From contig DUQG01000039.1 in NCBI GenBank assembly GCA_012837935.1, positions 1 through 40,797 on the forward strand: a stretch of 40,797 bases of DNA, in the 5' to 3' direction. The stretch comes from Bacteroidales bacterium (GTDB taxonomy: Bacteria; Bacteroidota; Bacteroidia; Bacteroidales; Paludibacteraceae). The notes beneath the pieces were generated by a model. That model was not told the DNA's origin. It searched no databases and was given only the letters and a program-made list of their open reading frames with translations. The translations under genes were made by a program, and so were the position numbers. Below, piece by piece: positions 16,305-25,380 of this stretch (position 1 is the first letter of the stretch; each line of letters opens with the position of its first letter).

Positions 16305-16943
16305 CTACTTTATCAATTCTAATAATTCTATCTCAACTATCTTTTCAAAATCAACCAAACTTACAATTTCTTTTCTATTTTCAATATCCAAATGTTTTTC
16401 TGAACGATTATGCACCACTACCTTTTTTCCATCCGAAGAGAAATTATATTCTAAAAAATCAATCCGCACCGCATTCTTTACCAGTTTGTTTTGCTCTTCG
16501 CTGTTTGAAGGATTTAGCCAATTATCTATTGTAATCTTCGGAAAATTCACTTTAATTTCATTCCATTCCGTGTCGTAAAACTTGATGTATGAACTGCATA
16601 TCGGCGCACAAACCGTATTGATAATTCCGATTATTCGCGAGCTATCCGGTCGGTTTATCAGCTGAATTTCCACTTTTGATGCTGATGTGGATTGAATTTT
16701 CAGGTTATTCGCAATCGTGTCCAAACTTAACAAACGAGTCTTTCCACCTAACAAATTATTTATACTATCTCGTTCCGGATTTTTTTGATAATTTTCAACC
16801 AACTCTTGTTTCAGAATTTTATCAAAAGACGGCAACAAATAGATCGGCATATCAATAAAATAGTTAATGATATTTTGAGCGCCTGCCGTAAAGTTAAGCG
16901 TAAAAACTATTGCTATAAAAAGAAATATTCGTCTGATTTTCAT
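16305..16943 (-). CDS. DUF3256-like secreted protein
   Basis: 212 residues with a signal peptide (MKIRRIFLFIAIVFTLNFTAGA, cleavage expected before Q). The start of the mature part, NIINYFIDMPIYLLPSFDKILKQELVENY, and the later LLGGKTRLLSLDTIANNLKIQST match what I recall of the Bacteroidales DUF3256 family, whose role is unknown. No enzymatic motif is seen. The gene starts 4 bp after tamB ends, so it is surely co-transcribed and perhaps linked to the envelope function of TamB. Family assignment is from memory of the pattern and should be taken as likely, not certain. Confidence 0.65.
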   Translation of the reverse strand: MKIRRIFLFIAIVFTLNFTAGAQNIINYFIDMPIYLLPSFDKILKQELVENYQKNPERDSINNLLGGKTRLLSLDTIANNLKIQSTSASKVEIQLINRPDSSRIIGIINTVCAPICSSYIKFYDTEWNEIKVNFPKITIDNWLNPSNSEEQNKLVKNAVRIDFLEYNFSSDGKKVVVHNRSEKHLDIENRKEIVSLVDFEKIVEIELLELIK

Positions 16944-16947
16944 TGTG

Positions 16948-19900
16948 TTATTTTACTAAAATTGTATCGGGTTCAATTACTTCATTCTTTGTGTTTGGTA
17001 CAGTATCCATAACTGAATTTGTGGTTACAGTTGTGTCCGGTTTTTCCTTTTTAGAGAAGACATTCATATAACGCCTCCAAAGTTCACCCCAAGAATTAAA
17101 ATCTTCTTTGTACATAATACCCACGCCTTGAATAAAGGGTGTAGCACGCAATGAATATCTATCCACAGTGTGATTAAATGCTTTTAACCGCCATTTGTTG
17201 TTATCACTAAGAATGTACTCCAGATCAAGATCGCCGATAATTTTATTTCTGGCAAAAATATCATCCCGATAACCAAAATTTCCATTCACTATTAGTCTGT
17301 TATTGGGTTGGTAATTAAAAGCAGCTTCATGCTCTTGCGAAGCATCGCCACCGTAAATAACACTACGCATATTTACACCGAATGAAAAATTAGTGAAAAG
17401 CTGAGATAAATAGCTATTAAACTGTCCGAAAGCAGCACTTGAAGCCAGCATAGAAACATTCCCAAGCGTATTTCCGGCAAAATCTACTGCATTTCGATTG
17501 TATTCCGGTGTGTAAAATTTTCCAAACAACAGTAAATATACCATTTGACGGTTAAGCATTTCCTCGGTATTTATAATGTTTCGCACCTGCATTTTCAGCG
17601 TTTCATCAGCCGAAGGCAAGTCGATATCAAACTCGATGGTCGGACTTGTCAGTTCCTCTGTCAGATGCAAAACAGCATTTACCGGTAAACTTGTTCTGTC
17701 TATCGTACGCAAAATATCCTCCGACATCAAATCCGCTAAGGATGCTGTAACCGTATGAATAGCACGAATATCAAGCTGTGCTCCAAGCGGGTCACCGGAC
17801 CAAACAATGGTACCGCCTTGGTCTATTTTGAACTGCTTACGAATCACATTTTCGAGTGTGAAAATATAATTTCCTTTGTCGATAGCATATCTACCATACA
17901 TTCTAAAATCATCACCGTGCATCAAAAGACGTAAACTTCCTGTTCCTCTGCCGGAAATCATATCACCGGCTTGTGGGTCAAGAATAAGCTGTATTTCAGC
18001 ATCCGGCGTTACATCCAGGTTCATGCTGATGTCCATTTTATTCGATTTCAAAACTTTTGGCACAGTTTGTTGAGCTTCCTCGATTGTATCATTGCTATTT
18101 ACAAAAGTGATAAAATCATTATCATTCGCCACGGCAGCACCACCCACAGAGACATAAAACTTCGTTCCGGGTTCCGATTTGGCATTAACATCAATGTAAC
18201 TCTGATTACCGACACCATAAATATGAACATCGCCTGTGGCATAGGCTTTTCCGTAGAAGAAATCGTTGTCGGTCGATTTTGTGTTCAGTCCCAAAATGTT
18301 TTTCGCTTTAATTGTTACATCGTATTTAAAATCTTTAAACGTGCCATCGTGTGTAATCAATCCGTTGAGCAAGCCACTATTTCCTTCCTCGTCATAGACA
18401 TTTATCTTTCTCAGTTCTATCGACTTACGTGTCATCCGAATGGTATCGGTAAATTTGTAAGTTGTATTTAGGAAATCAATGGAAACACTGGTGTTTTCAG
18501 CCAACACATCACCTTCAAAACCGATATTTTTCGCTGAACCAAACATCCGCACCGAACCTGTTCCACGTCCGTTTACATTCTGTACAATTCCACCAATCCA
18601 TTTTTCCAAAAATCCGATATTTAAACGATTGGCATCAAAAAGGAAATTGAGCGAATCATTACTCAAAGAATAGGCGCCATTGGCTAATGCCACGGTATCT
18701 TTTCCTTCGATAAATGTTCCCGAGAAAAGCAGTTCGTTATCAATTTGACTCCAACCGGAATAGATATACGCATCGCCAAGTAATGCACTGTTCATATGCG
18801 TATCTTTCATAAAAAGATTAGACTCTAAAATCGGCTGTTTTAAAAGTCCTCGCACACTTGCCGTTCCGGTAGCCTTTCCATTTACGATAATGGCATCAAA
18901 AGAGAGAAGCCCCAAAACAAATCCTACATCTACCTGATTCATCTCTACCAGCAAAACATCCGAATTACTCTTTGAAGCTACGCCGTCAATAAGCACATAT
19001 TGCTCTTTATTTTGAAGCTGGAATCGGTGAACATCAATGGTGGAATCCGGCTTAAACTCAACCAAAGAAGGTCTTACATTCCAAATGGAATCAAAAACTA
19101 CAAGTTGCGTAGGCAGGAAATTAATACGCGCCGAAGTTAGATTATTTTCTTTGAAAATTTTGGTATAAGCTTGAATTTCCCCTGCATTAACCACTGTATC
19201 GTTATTTTGCCAAGCAAACTGAGTAAACACCGAGTCGTTGGCTGCAGTTGCATTTAAATTAAGATTTAACTCGTCATTTTTCAACTTTAAACTACCATTT
19301 GCCAAGACATTGAAATGCTTGTTTTGATTATCAAGACCAAGCTTTAAGTTTCTAAACTGGTTTCTTCCAAGAAATAAAAGTGGTGTTTCGGAATCTATTT
19401 GCAGTTTGTCATTGACGTCATCAATATAACCTTTTATGGTCGTAGTACCGTTCAGAACAAAAGGCAGTTCCAACACTTTTGAAAGTTGCTTAGTTTCATT
19501 GATTGCCAAATCAACTTCAACAAAATTATCAAAACCATTTGTTTTTTGTTTTCTAATCACATTGGTTCCGGATAATGAAGGAAGGTAATTCTGTACAATG
19601 GACGCAATACTCTGCGAAATAGTACTATACTTAAATTTCCCGTCAAAATGTCCGTTAATTAAATCCGAAGTGATGGAAAATTTGGTTTTATCGTTTACTT
19701 CCGATTCAAAAAGCAATAAATCCACAAACAGTTCTTCGCCTTTATTCATAAAATAGATACTATCGAGCATCAGATAGCCGTTCATATTATCCAGTGAATT
19801 TCCTATCATATTAGTATTTCCACGGAACGAAAGATGCGAACCTTCATACTTTTCCGTCAATTTCAACGCATTTATATCGGCATGGTCAACCAGTAAATCG

Positions 19901-21396
19901 AAATTCATTATCGGAAGTTCCTCTGTCCAATCCATCACTCCGTTGAAGTCCGCCACCAAATTCGGATCATTGATTTCCATCACTCCGTCAAAGCCGGTAC
20001 CATCGTAATTACCATCCATACTGATGTTTTGGTAGGTATAATTGTTTACAAAAATTTCAGGAATGCTGCCCGTAATCGTTCCTTGCAAACTACGGTTGTG
20101 AAGTTTGGATCCTTTGGTGTTTATTTTGAAAGCTGTTTTTCCGAGCACATCCGTAGCCAATAATCTGCCAAGATTAAAATTTGCGGTTTGCACCGTTCCG
20201 TTGTAGCGCAGGTCTTGCATTTTATTTTCTAATTGTAGTAAAATGTCCGTTCGCAAGCTACCTACATTCGTTGCGATATTTCCATAAGCCACCAAATTGC
20301 TGAAAAAACCAGAAATATTTCCAGTGTATTTTATAGTTCCGAGTCGTATTAGCTCTTTGGGTAAAACAAAAGGCTGCATGGTCAGTTTGGCAATAAAATC
20401 TTGAGCTTCGGCTCTATTTACTCTAAAATCTTTGACATCGGCATAAATAAAAGTTTCATCGATATTCGGTAGTCCGTTCATATCGACATTTGCTTTTAGT
20501 AATAAAGTGTTATGATACTGCAATTCAAATTCCTGCAAACGGAAACTGGCAATCCGTCCTGATAAATTTCCTGTCAATTTTACGGGGTCTTTTAATTGGG
20601 CAAAACCCGAAACAAATGCTGCTAAGTCCTTGAGTACTACTTCGGAAGGTTTTATTTTTGCATTCCAACGAACAGCAGTCAAAACATTCTTTAGGTTAGC
20701 AATGCTATCATACTCCATCCGTACAGAATCGAGTTCTATCTTAGAGTTGGGAAGTTCAAGTGAGAAACTCGGGAAACGAAATCCGGTTTTGAATCCTTGA
20801 ATTTCGGTTGTCAGTTTTTGGATGGTCAACCCCGATTTATCTTTGGCACTCAGTTCATAAATTTTTGCTCTAAGCGAATCACCTTTGAAGTAATCTACGG
20901 CAATTCTTGCATTAATATCCTGTAAATCAATCCTTCTTCCATCAAAATGAGTACTATCCGGGTGTGCCGGATGTTTATAATTATAAAGCCTAAAACCCGA
21001 ATTTGCCAAACGAATTTCTTTCAAGTTAAACTCAACAGATGATGGTTTTTTCTCTTTTTTTGACTTTTTCAATGCCTGTAAAACAGCATTCAAATTGTTA
21101 ACACCCGTAGAGTCGGTTATCAAACTTCCTTGAAACCCATCCAACAAGACTTCGTTAAAAATAAATTTTCCTTTGAAGAATTTCCAGAAATGAAAGTTCG
21201 CATAAGCCTTATCGACATAGAGCAAAGTATCTTTATTCAAATCCTCCACGTATAAATCTTCGAACTTAAAGGTGTTGAAAAGTTGGTAGTTTACATTTCC
21301 TACCGAAACCTTTGTTCCTAAGTTCTCCGAAACCGTAACAGTCAACTCTTGAGCAATATAATTTTGTACCTTATTATTTCCCAATAAGATTAACAA
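16948..21396 (-). CDS. tamB: TamB-like translocation/assembly module protein
   Basis: 1482 residues as read from TTG at 21396. Very long repetitive beta-strand region typical of AsmA/TamB bridge proteins, ending in the conserved TamB (DUF490) domain: YAIDKGNYIFTLENVIRKQF, IVWSGDPLGAQLDIRAIH, then MVYLLLFGKFYTPE. The family spans the periplasm and is linked to outer-membrane protein assembly or phospholipid transport. The start is odd: the same frame continues upstream with RKLKNIIVVALLALVVG, clearly the N-terminal membrane anchor that the TTG start would cut in half, yet no ATG, GTG or TTG occurs before the in-frame stop at 21501-21499. The true start may be a rare ATT near 21462 or there is an error. 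It is divergent from tsaD and followed at 4 bp by the DUF3256-like gene. Confidence 0.88.
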   Translation of the reverse strand: MLILLGNNKVQNYIAQELTVTVSENLGTKVSVGNVNYQLFNTFKFEDLYVEDLNKDTLLYVDKAYANFHFWKFFKGKFIFNEVLLDGFQGSLITDSTGVNNLNAVLQALKKSKKEKKPSSVEFNLKEIRLANSGFRLYNYKHPAHPDSTHFDGRRIDLQDINARIAVDYFKGDSLRAKIYELSAKDKSGLTIQKLTTEIQGFKTGFRFPSFSLELPNSKIELDSVRMEYDSIANLKNVLTAVRWNAKIKPSEVVLKDLAAFVSGFAQLKDPVKLTGNLSGRIASFRLQEFELQYHNTLLLKANVDMNGLPNIDETFIYADVKDFRVNRAEAQDFIAKLTMQPFVLPKELIRLGTIKYTGNISGFFSNLVAYGNIATNVGSLRTDILLQLENKMQDLRYNGTVQTANFNLGRLLATDVLGKTAFKINTKGSKLHNRSLQGTITGSIPEIFVNNYTYQNISMDGNYDGTGFDGVMEINDPNLVADFNGVMDWTEELPIMNFDLLVDHADINALKLTEKYEGSHLSFRGNTNMIGNSLDNMNGYLMLDSIYFMNKGEELFVDLLLFESEVNDKTKFSITSDLINGHFDGKFKYSTISQSIASIVQNYLPSLSGTNVIRKQKTNGFDNFVEVDLAINETKQLSKVLELPFVLNGTTTIKGYIDDVNDKLQIDSETPLLFLGRNQFRNLKLGLDNQNKHFNVLANGSLKLKNDELNLNLNATAANDSVFTQFAWQNNDTVVNAGEIQAYTKIFKENNLTSARINFLPTQLVVFDSIWNVRPSLVEFKPDSTIDVHRFQLQNKEQYVLIDGVASKSNSDVLLVEMNQVDVGFVLGLLSFDAIIVNGKATGTASVRGLLKQPILESNLFMKDTHMNSALLGDAYIYSGWSQIDNELLFSGTFIEGKDTVALANGAYSLSNDSLNFLFDANRLNIGFLEKWIGGIVQNVNGRGTGSVRMFGSAKNIGFEGDVLAENTSVSIDFLNTTYKFTDTIRMTRKSIELRKINVYDEEGNSGLLNGLITHDGTFKDFKYDVTIKAKNILGLNTKSTDNDFFYGKAYATGDVHIYGVGNQSYIDVNAKSEPGTKFYVSVGGAAVANDNDFITFVNSNDTIEEAQQTVPKVLKSNKMDISMNLDVTPDAEIQLILDPQAGDMISGRGTGSLRLLMHGDDFRMYGRYAIDKGNYIFTLENVIRKQFKIDQGGTIVWSGDPLGAQLDIRAIHTVTASLADLMSEDILRTIDRTSLPVNAVLHLTEELTSPTIEFDIDLPSADETLKMQVRNIINTEEMLNRQMVYLLLFGKFYTPEYNRNAVDFAGNTLGNVSMLASSAAFGQFNSYLSQLFTNFSFGVNMRSVIYGGDASQEHEAAFNYQPNNRLIVNGNFGYRDDIFARNKIIGDLDLEYILSDNNKWRLKAFNHTVDRYSLRATPFIQGVGIMYKEDFNSWGELWRRYMNVFSKKEKPDTTVTTNSVMDTVPNTKNEVIEPDTILVK

Positions 21397-21705
21397 AACA
21401 ATACTCCCAACTACAAGAGCTAAGAGTGCAACAACAATTATATTTTTAAGTTTTCTGATAATTTCAAGTTTTAAACTACAAAAGTAACTAATTTTTCGCT
21501 AATTAAGTATTGTAAACAGCCATTTAGTTTGTACTTTTGCAGATATTTCAAGAATGAGTGCAAAAATTAAACCAAATTTCAGGTTCTTTGTTTCAGGTTT
21601 CATGTTCCGAGTTTCGAGTTTTGGGATAATATTAAAACTAAATACTGCGAACTGAAAACTGTAAACTCAAAACTAAAACTACATACTACTTCGAGCTTTA
21701 AAACA

Positions 21706-22737
21706 ATGACAATGCAAAAAAATATCACTATACTAGGTATCGAATCATCTTGTGACGACACTTCGGCTGCCGTTATTCGAGATGGTGTGATACTTTCTAA
21801 CGTAACAGCCAATCAGAAAATTCACGAAAAATATGGTGGTGTTGTTCCGGAATTGGCTTCGCGAGCGCATCAGCAAAACATCATTCCCGTAGTGGACACT
21901 GCACTGAAAGAAGCCGGAATTGAGAAAGAAGAATTGACAAGCATCGCCTTTACACGTGGTCCGGGTTTGCTCGGTTCGCTGCTCGTAGGGACTTCTTTTG
22001 CTAAAGGATTTTCACAAGCGCTTAATATTCCGCTGGTGGATGTTAATCATTTGCAAGCTCACGTGTTAGCTCATTTTATCAGTCAAGGAAAAGAGAATGA
22101 AAAGTTTCCTTCGTTCCCGTTTCTTTGCTTGTTAGTATCAGGTGGGAATTCCCAAATCGTATTGGTACGTGATTATCTGGATATGGAAGTAATCGGACAA
22201 ACGATTGACGATGCCGCTGGGGAAGCTTTTGATAAATGCGCAAAAGTGATGGGACTACCCTATCCCGGCGGTCCGCATATTGACAAACTGGCAAAAGAAG
22301 GAAATCCGGATGCTTTCAAACTAAGCAAACCGCAAATAGAAGGCTATGATTATAGTTTTAGCGGATTGAAAACATCTTTTCTCTATCTGCTACGCGATAA
22401 TATAAAAGAAAATGCTAACTTTGTGGAAGAGAATATCAATGATTTATCTGCAAGTCTGCAAAAAACGGTAGTTGATATTTTGATGAATAAACTACACAGA
22501 GCTGCAAAAGAGCTTAACATCAATCAAGTAGCCGTGGCAGGTGGCGTATCGGCTAATTCAGCTTTGCGACAAGCGTTTTATCAGCATAGCGAAAAATACG
22601 GTTGGGATATATTTATTCCGCCCTTTGCATTTACCACAGATAATGCCGCCATGATTGCTATTACAGGATATTATAAATACCTAAAAGGGGAATTTTGCGA
22701 ATTAGATGAAGCACCTTATGCGAGAATGAGTATTTAG
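21706..22737 (+). CDS. tsaD: tRNA N6-threonylcarbamoyladenosine transferase TsaD
   Basis: Transfers threonylcarbamoyl to A37 of ANN-decoding tRNAs, working with TsaB, TsaE and TsaC (none in this window). 343 residues, normal length. Motifs: ILGIESSCDDTSAAV at the N-terminus, metal-binding histidines in NHLQAHVLAHF, the nucleotide-binding SGGNSQIV, and the C-terminal AVAGGVSANSALR and FTTDNAAMIA. Start may be 21706 or the second ATG at 21712. The upstream 150 bp is degenerate low-complexity sequence without a clear promoter. Confidence 0.97.
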   Translation: MTMQKNITILGIESSCDDTSAAVIRDGVILSNVTANQKIHEKYGGVVPELASRAHQQNIIPVVDTALKEAGIEKEELTSIAFTRGPGLLGSLLVGTSFAKGFSQALNIPLVDVNHLQAHVLAHFISQGKENEKFPSFPFLCLLVSGGNSQIVLVRDYLDMEVIGQTIDDAAGEAFDKCAKVMGLPYPGGPHIDKLAKEGNPDAFKLSKPQIEGYDYSFSGLKTSFLYLLRDNIKENANFVEENINDLSASLQKTVVDILMNKLHRAAKELNINQVAVAGGVSANSALRQAFYQHSEKYGWDIFIPPFAFTTDNAAMIAITGYYKYLKGEFCELDEAPYARMSI

Positions 22738-22803
22738 AGGCAAGAAGTAAGGGGTAAGTGGCAAATAAACGATTGCTTTTCTGTTTTACGAATATTCTTG
22801 AAA

Positions 22804-23412
22804 ATGAATAAAGAGACCAATACTACAAAAAAGAAGAAAAATCCATTTAGCAAACTGAGTAACGATACAAAAGGAGTTATTTATTTTGTCGTTATTCTGT
22901 TGGCTTCGCATTTTTTCTGGAAATTTCTGGTTATTGGGGATGAAAGTAGTGATGTGGTGCATTTTCTGGGAATGAATATTTCCTATCCATTTGCAGTAAT
23001 GAGTCAACATATTGCCGAACTGACACATAAAGTGCTAAATTTTATCGGTTATGATACTTCGCTATTGAGTGGAAATGTGATATGCCACAACGAAAGTCAA
23101 CTCTCTATCCGCGTTATTTGGGCTTGTTCCGGAATTAAGCAAGCTTATATTTTCTTCTGTATTATTGCGTTCTACAAAGGTCCATGGAAACATAAACTTT
23201 GGTATATCCCGCTGGGCTTAATTGTGGTCTATCTGTTTAATAATTTTAGAATTATTTTTATCACGGCAATTTTCAATAAACATCCCGAACAGTTTGAACT
23301 CTGGCACGAACACATTTTGAAATATACCTTCTATGTATTGATTTTCTTAATGTGGGTACTGTGGAATGAGAAGTTTGCATCAAAGAAGCGAGAAGCAACA
23401 AGTAGTATGTAG
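22804..23412 (+). CDS. Exosortase/archaeosortase family protein, short form
   Basis: 202 residues from ATG 22804; a TTG two codons earlier is less likely. About six hydrophobic segments. The catalytic residues of the exosortase family are visible: Cys108 in WACSGIKQ, Arg149 in NNFRIIF, and His168 or His170 in ELWHEHILKY. Family members cleave C-terminal PEP-CTERM-like sorting tails in the membrane, but this one is much shorter than EpsH-type exosortases and resembles the short Bacteroidetes forms (XrtF-like). No protein in the window has an obvious matching sorting tail; the surface proteins here carry T9SS tails instead. It follows tsaD by about 66 bp. Confidence 0.82.
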   Translation: MNKETNTTKKKKNPFSKLSNDTKGVIYFVVILLASHFFWKFLVIGDESSDVVHFLGMNISYPFAVMSQHIAELTHKVLNFIGYDTSLLSGNVICHNESQLSIRVIWACSGIKQAYIFFCIIAFYKGPWKHKLWYIPLGLIVVYLFNNFRIIFITAIFNKHPEQFELWHEHILKYTFYVLIFLMWVLWNEKFASKKREATSSM

Positions 23413-23475
23413 TTCGTAGTTTGTAGTCAACGTAAGTAGTAAGTTACCTGTTTACTCGTCCACCTGTTTACTTGT

Positions 23476-23889
23476 CTACTCATAAAAATCGTCATCATCG
23501 AAATCGCTATCCAAAAAATAAGGTTCAAAGAACTCTTCCATCTCTCGTCTTTCTTTTTTAGTCGGACGTCCGGTTCCACGTGCTCGACCGCTCTGAGCTG
23601 CTATCTTACCTAATTCCAATAGCTCCAGTTGGTCCGGCGTAGTTACATTTTCCATAAACTCAGGCACCAACTTGGCGTTCATTCTACTTTTTGGAATTGC
23701 CAGTATTTTGAATGAAAACAGCACCGGATTTTTCCTTACCTGAACAACATCACCCACTTTTACCATACGAGAAGGCTTTACTTGAACATCTTGAACAAGC
23801 ACTCTGCCTTTCTTGCAAACTTCAGTTGCAATGCTGCGGCTCTTAAATATTCGAACCGCCCAAAGCCATTTGTCAATCCGTATTTCCAT
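23476..23889 (-). CDS. S4-domain RNA-binding protein (Hsp15/HslR-like)
   Basis: 137 residues. The S4 domain fills the N-terminal half: IRIDKWLWAVRIFKSRSIATEVCKKGRVLVQ, then VKPSRMVKVGDVVQV. A basic block (GRARGTGRPTKKERRE) follows, and the tail is strikingly acidic (DSDFDDDDFYE). Hsp15 in E. coli binds 50S subunits carrying stalled nascent chains with tRNA. It follows pth and rplY on the same strand, a common arrangement in Bacteroidetes, but about 185 bp of palindromic repeats now separate it from pth. Confidence 0.88.
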   Translation of the reverse strand: MEIRIDKWLWAVRIFKSRSIATEVCKKGRVLVQDVQVKPSRMVKVGDVVQVRKNPVLFSFKILAIPKSRMNAKLVPEFMENVTTPDQLELLELGKIAAQSGRARGTGRPTKKERREMEEFFEPYFLDSDFDDDDFYE

Positions 23890-23955
23890 AGATGAAAATG
23901 AATGAAATAGTCACCCGCAATGCTTCCTATAATAAATTGAATAAATCTAAAAAAA

Positions 23956-24036
23956 TGGCTTCAGCCAAAATTTACATAAGTTTGGGCTAAAGCCCCGTAT
24001 TTTACTTTCAAGCTACCCACGACTTAAAAGTCGTGG
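23956..24036. repeat. Two-part palindromic repeat (GGCTTnAGCC hairpin plus CCACGACTT palindrome)
   Basis: Part A (about 23956-23996): GGCTTCAGCC and GGCTAAAGCC pair across AAAATTTACATAAGTTT. Part B (24017-24036): CCACGACTT-AA-AAGTCGTGG, a 9-bp stem. Both parts recur at 39809-39888, with B in the opposite orientation relative to A. It sits between pth and the S4 gene. Confidence 0.75.
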
Positions 24037-24075
24037 CAACTGAAAAAATATTAGGAATAATTGCAGATAATCATA

Positions 24076-24639
24076 TTATTTATTATTATACGCATTCATA
24101 GTGTGCTCTACTCCGGCAAGGCAAAAACTTTTAATAATTTCACCTGCTTGCTCAGCTCTTTCCGGAATTTTAGCTGCCTCTTCCTCACTCCATTCGCTTA
24201 GTACATAATGCACTTGCGCACCTTTGGGGAAATCATTGCCAATTCCAAATCGAAGACGATTATAGTTGCTATGTCCGAGAATTTCCTGAATATGTTTCAG
24301 ACCATTATGTCCTGCGTCAGAACCTTTTGGTTTTAACCTTAAAGTGCCAAACGGCAATGCAATATCATCTACAATTATCAATACCCTCTCAATAGGAATT
24401 TTCTCTTTTTGCATCCAGTACCGAAGTGCATTTCCGCTTAAATTCATAAAGGTAGAAGGCTTCAGTAAAAGCAAAGTTCTCCCTTTCAGCTTAACCTCGG
24501 CTGTAAAACCGTAACGTTTATCTGCAAAAAAAACATTGGACGCATTAGCGAATGCGTCCAATATTGTAAAACCGATATTATGTCGGGTATTATGATACTC
24601 AGGACCGATATTCCCCAATCCTACTATCAAGTACTTCAT
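24076..24639 (-). CDS. pth: Peptidyl-tRNA hydrolase
   Basis: Recycles tRNA from prematurely released peptidyl-tRNA. 187 residues, normal length. Catalytic and binding residues: Asn10 in VGLGNIG, His20 in NTRHNIG, the STFMNLSG loop and Asp in [11 protein letters not shown]. The [13 protein letters not shown] and RFGIGND motifs follow as expected. It starts 6 bp after rplY ends and is certainly in the same operon. Confidence 0.97.
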   Translation of the reverse strand: MKYLIVGLGNIGPEYHNTRHNIGFTILDAFANASNVFFADKRYGFTAEVKLKGRTLLLLKPSTFMNLSGNALRYWMQKEKIPIERVLIIVDDIALPFGTLRLKPKGSDAGHNGLKHIQEILGHSNYNRLRFGIGNDFPKGAQVHYVLSEWSEEEAAKIPERAEQAGEIIKSFCLAGVEHTMNAYNNK

Positions 24640-24645
24640 TTACTC

Positions 24646-25239
24646 TTATTCTTCTTTTTCTTCTTCAGAAGCAGCAGTAGCGGCAGCACCACGTGCAGCA
24701 CATGTCAATTTCACTTGAGCTACTACAGCGTTTTTAGCATTCATTAATTCTATATTTTCTAAAGAAATTGAACCCACTTGGATGGATTTACCTAAGCTAA
24801 GCTTGGTTACATCTAATGTAATGTTTTCCGGAAGGTCTTTATAAAGTCCTTTTACTCTCAGCTTACGCATTTCAAGGCTCAATTTACCACCGGCTTTTAC
24901 ACCAGCCGCAAGTCCTGTCAGTTTTACCGGCAATTCTACTACAACCGGTTTATCTTCATTTACTTCTAAGAAGTCAATATGCAAAACCTTATCACTTACC
25001 GGGTGGAACTGAAGGTCTTTCATAATCGCTTTAGTTGATTTTCCGCCTACAGTTAGGTTAATCATATACACATGTGGTGTATAAATAAGTCTGTGAATAG
25101 CACTTTCAGTTACTGTAAAGTGAACGTTTTCGCCACCACCATAAAGTACGCAGGGAACTGTTCCTGATTTACGAACTTCTTTCGTTGCTTTTTTTCCTAC
25201 TTCTTGGCGAACTTTGCCTGCTAAGTCAAATGTTTTCAT
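24646..25239 (-). CDS. rplY: 50S ribosomal protein L25/general stress protein Ctc
   Basis: 197 residues: the long two-domain form, with the 5S rRNA-binding L25 domain first (VRQEVGKKATKEVRKSGTVPCVLYG, KAIMKDLQFHPVSDKVLHIDFLEV) and the TL5/Ctc-type beta domain after it (VVVELPVKLTGLAAGVKAGGKL, LPENITLDVTKL). The tail is rich in Ala and Glu. It heads the rplY-pth unit. A well-formed promoter lies about 100 bp upstream. Confidence 0.96.
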   Translation of the reverse strand: MKTFDLAGKVRQEVGKKATKEVRKSGTVPCVLYGGGENVHFTVTESAIHRLIYTPHVYMINLTVGGKSTKAIMKDLQFHPVSDKVLHIDFLEVNEDKPVVVELPVKLTGLAAGVKAGGKLSLEMRKLRVKGLYKDLPENITLDVTKLSLGKSIQVGSISLENIELMNAKNAVVAQVKLTCAARGAAATAASEEEKEE

Positions 25240-25267
25240 TTTTTAATAATAATTTGTGTTACTCAAA

Positions 25268-25306
25268 ATTTAAGCGTTTAGTTTTTAAGTGATTAGTCGC
25301 TTAATT
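25268..25306 (-). promoter_or_regulatory. Hairpin in the rplY leader
   Basis: Within the roughly 95-nt untranslated leader of rplY, TTAAGCG and CGCTTAA can pair around an AT-rich loop, with partial pairing beyond. It might be a control structure, but it is AT-rich and imperfect, so this is tentative. Confidence 0.25.
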
Positions 25307-25338
25307 TCCCATCACACTTTCTCTTGCAAAAAAGCATG

Positions 25339-25369
25339 CAAAGGTAAGAATTTCAAACGAGATTACAAA
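25339..25369 (-). promoter_or_regulatory. Promoter of rplY-pth
   Basis: On the minus strand TTTG (25369-25366) is followed after 19 nt by TACCTTTG (25346-25339), matching the Bacteroidetes -33/-7 pattern with correct spacing. This is the best complete promoter I see in the window. Confidence 0.75.
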
Positions 25370-25380
25370 GCATTTGTCCT

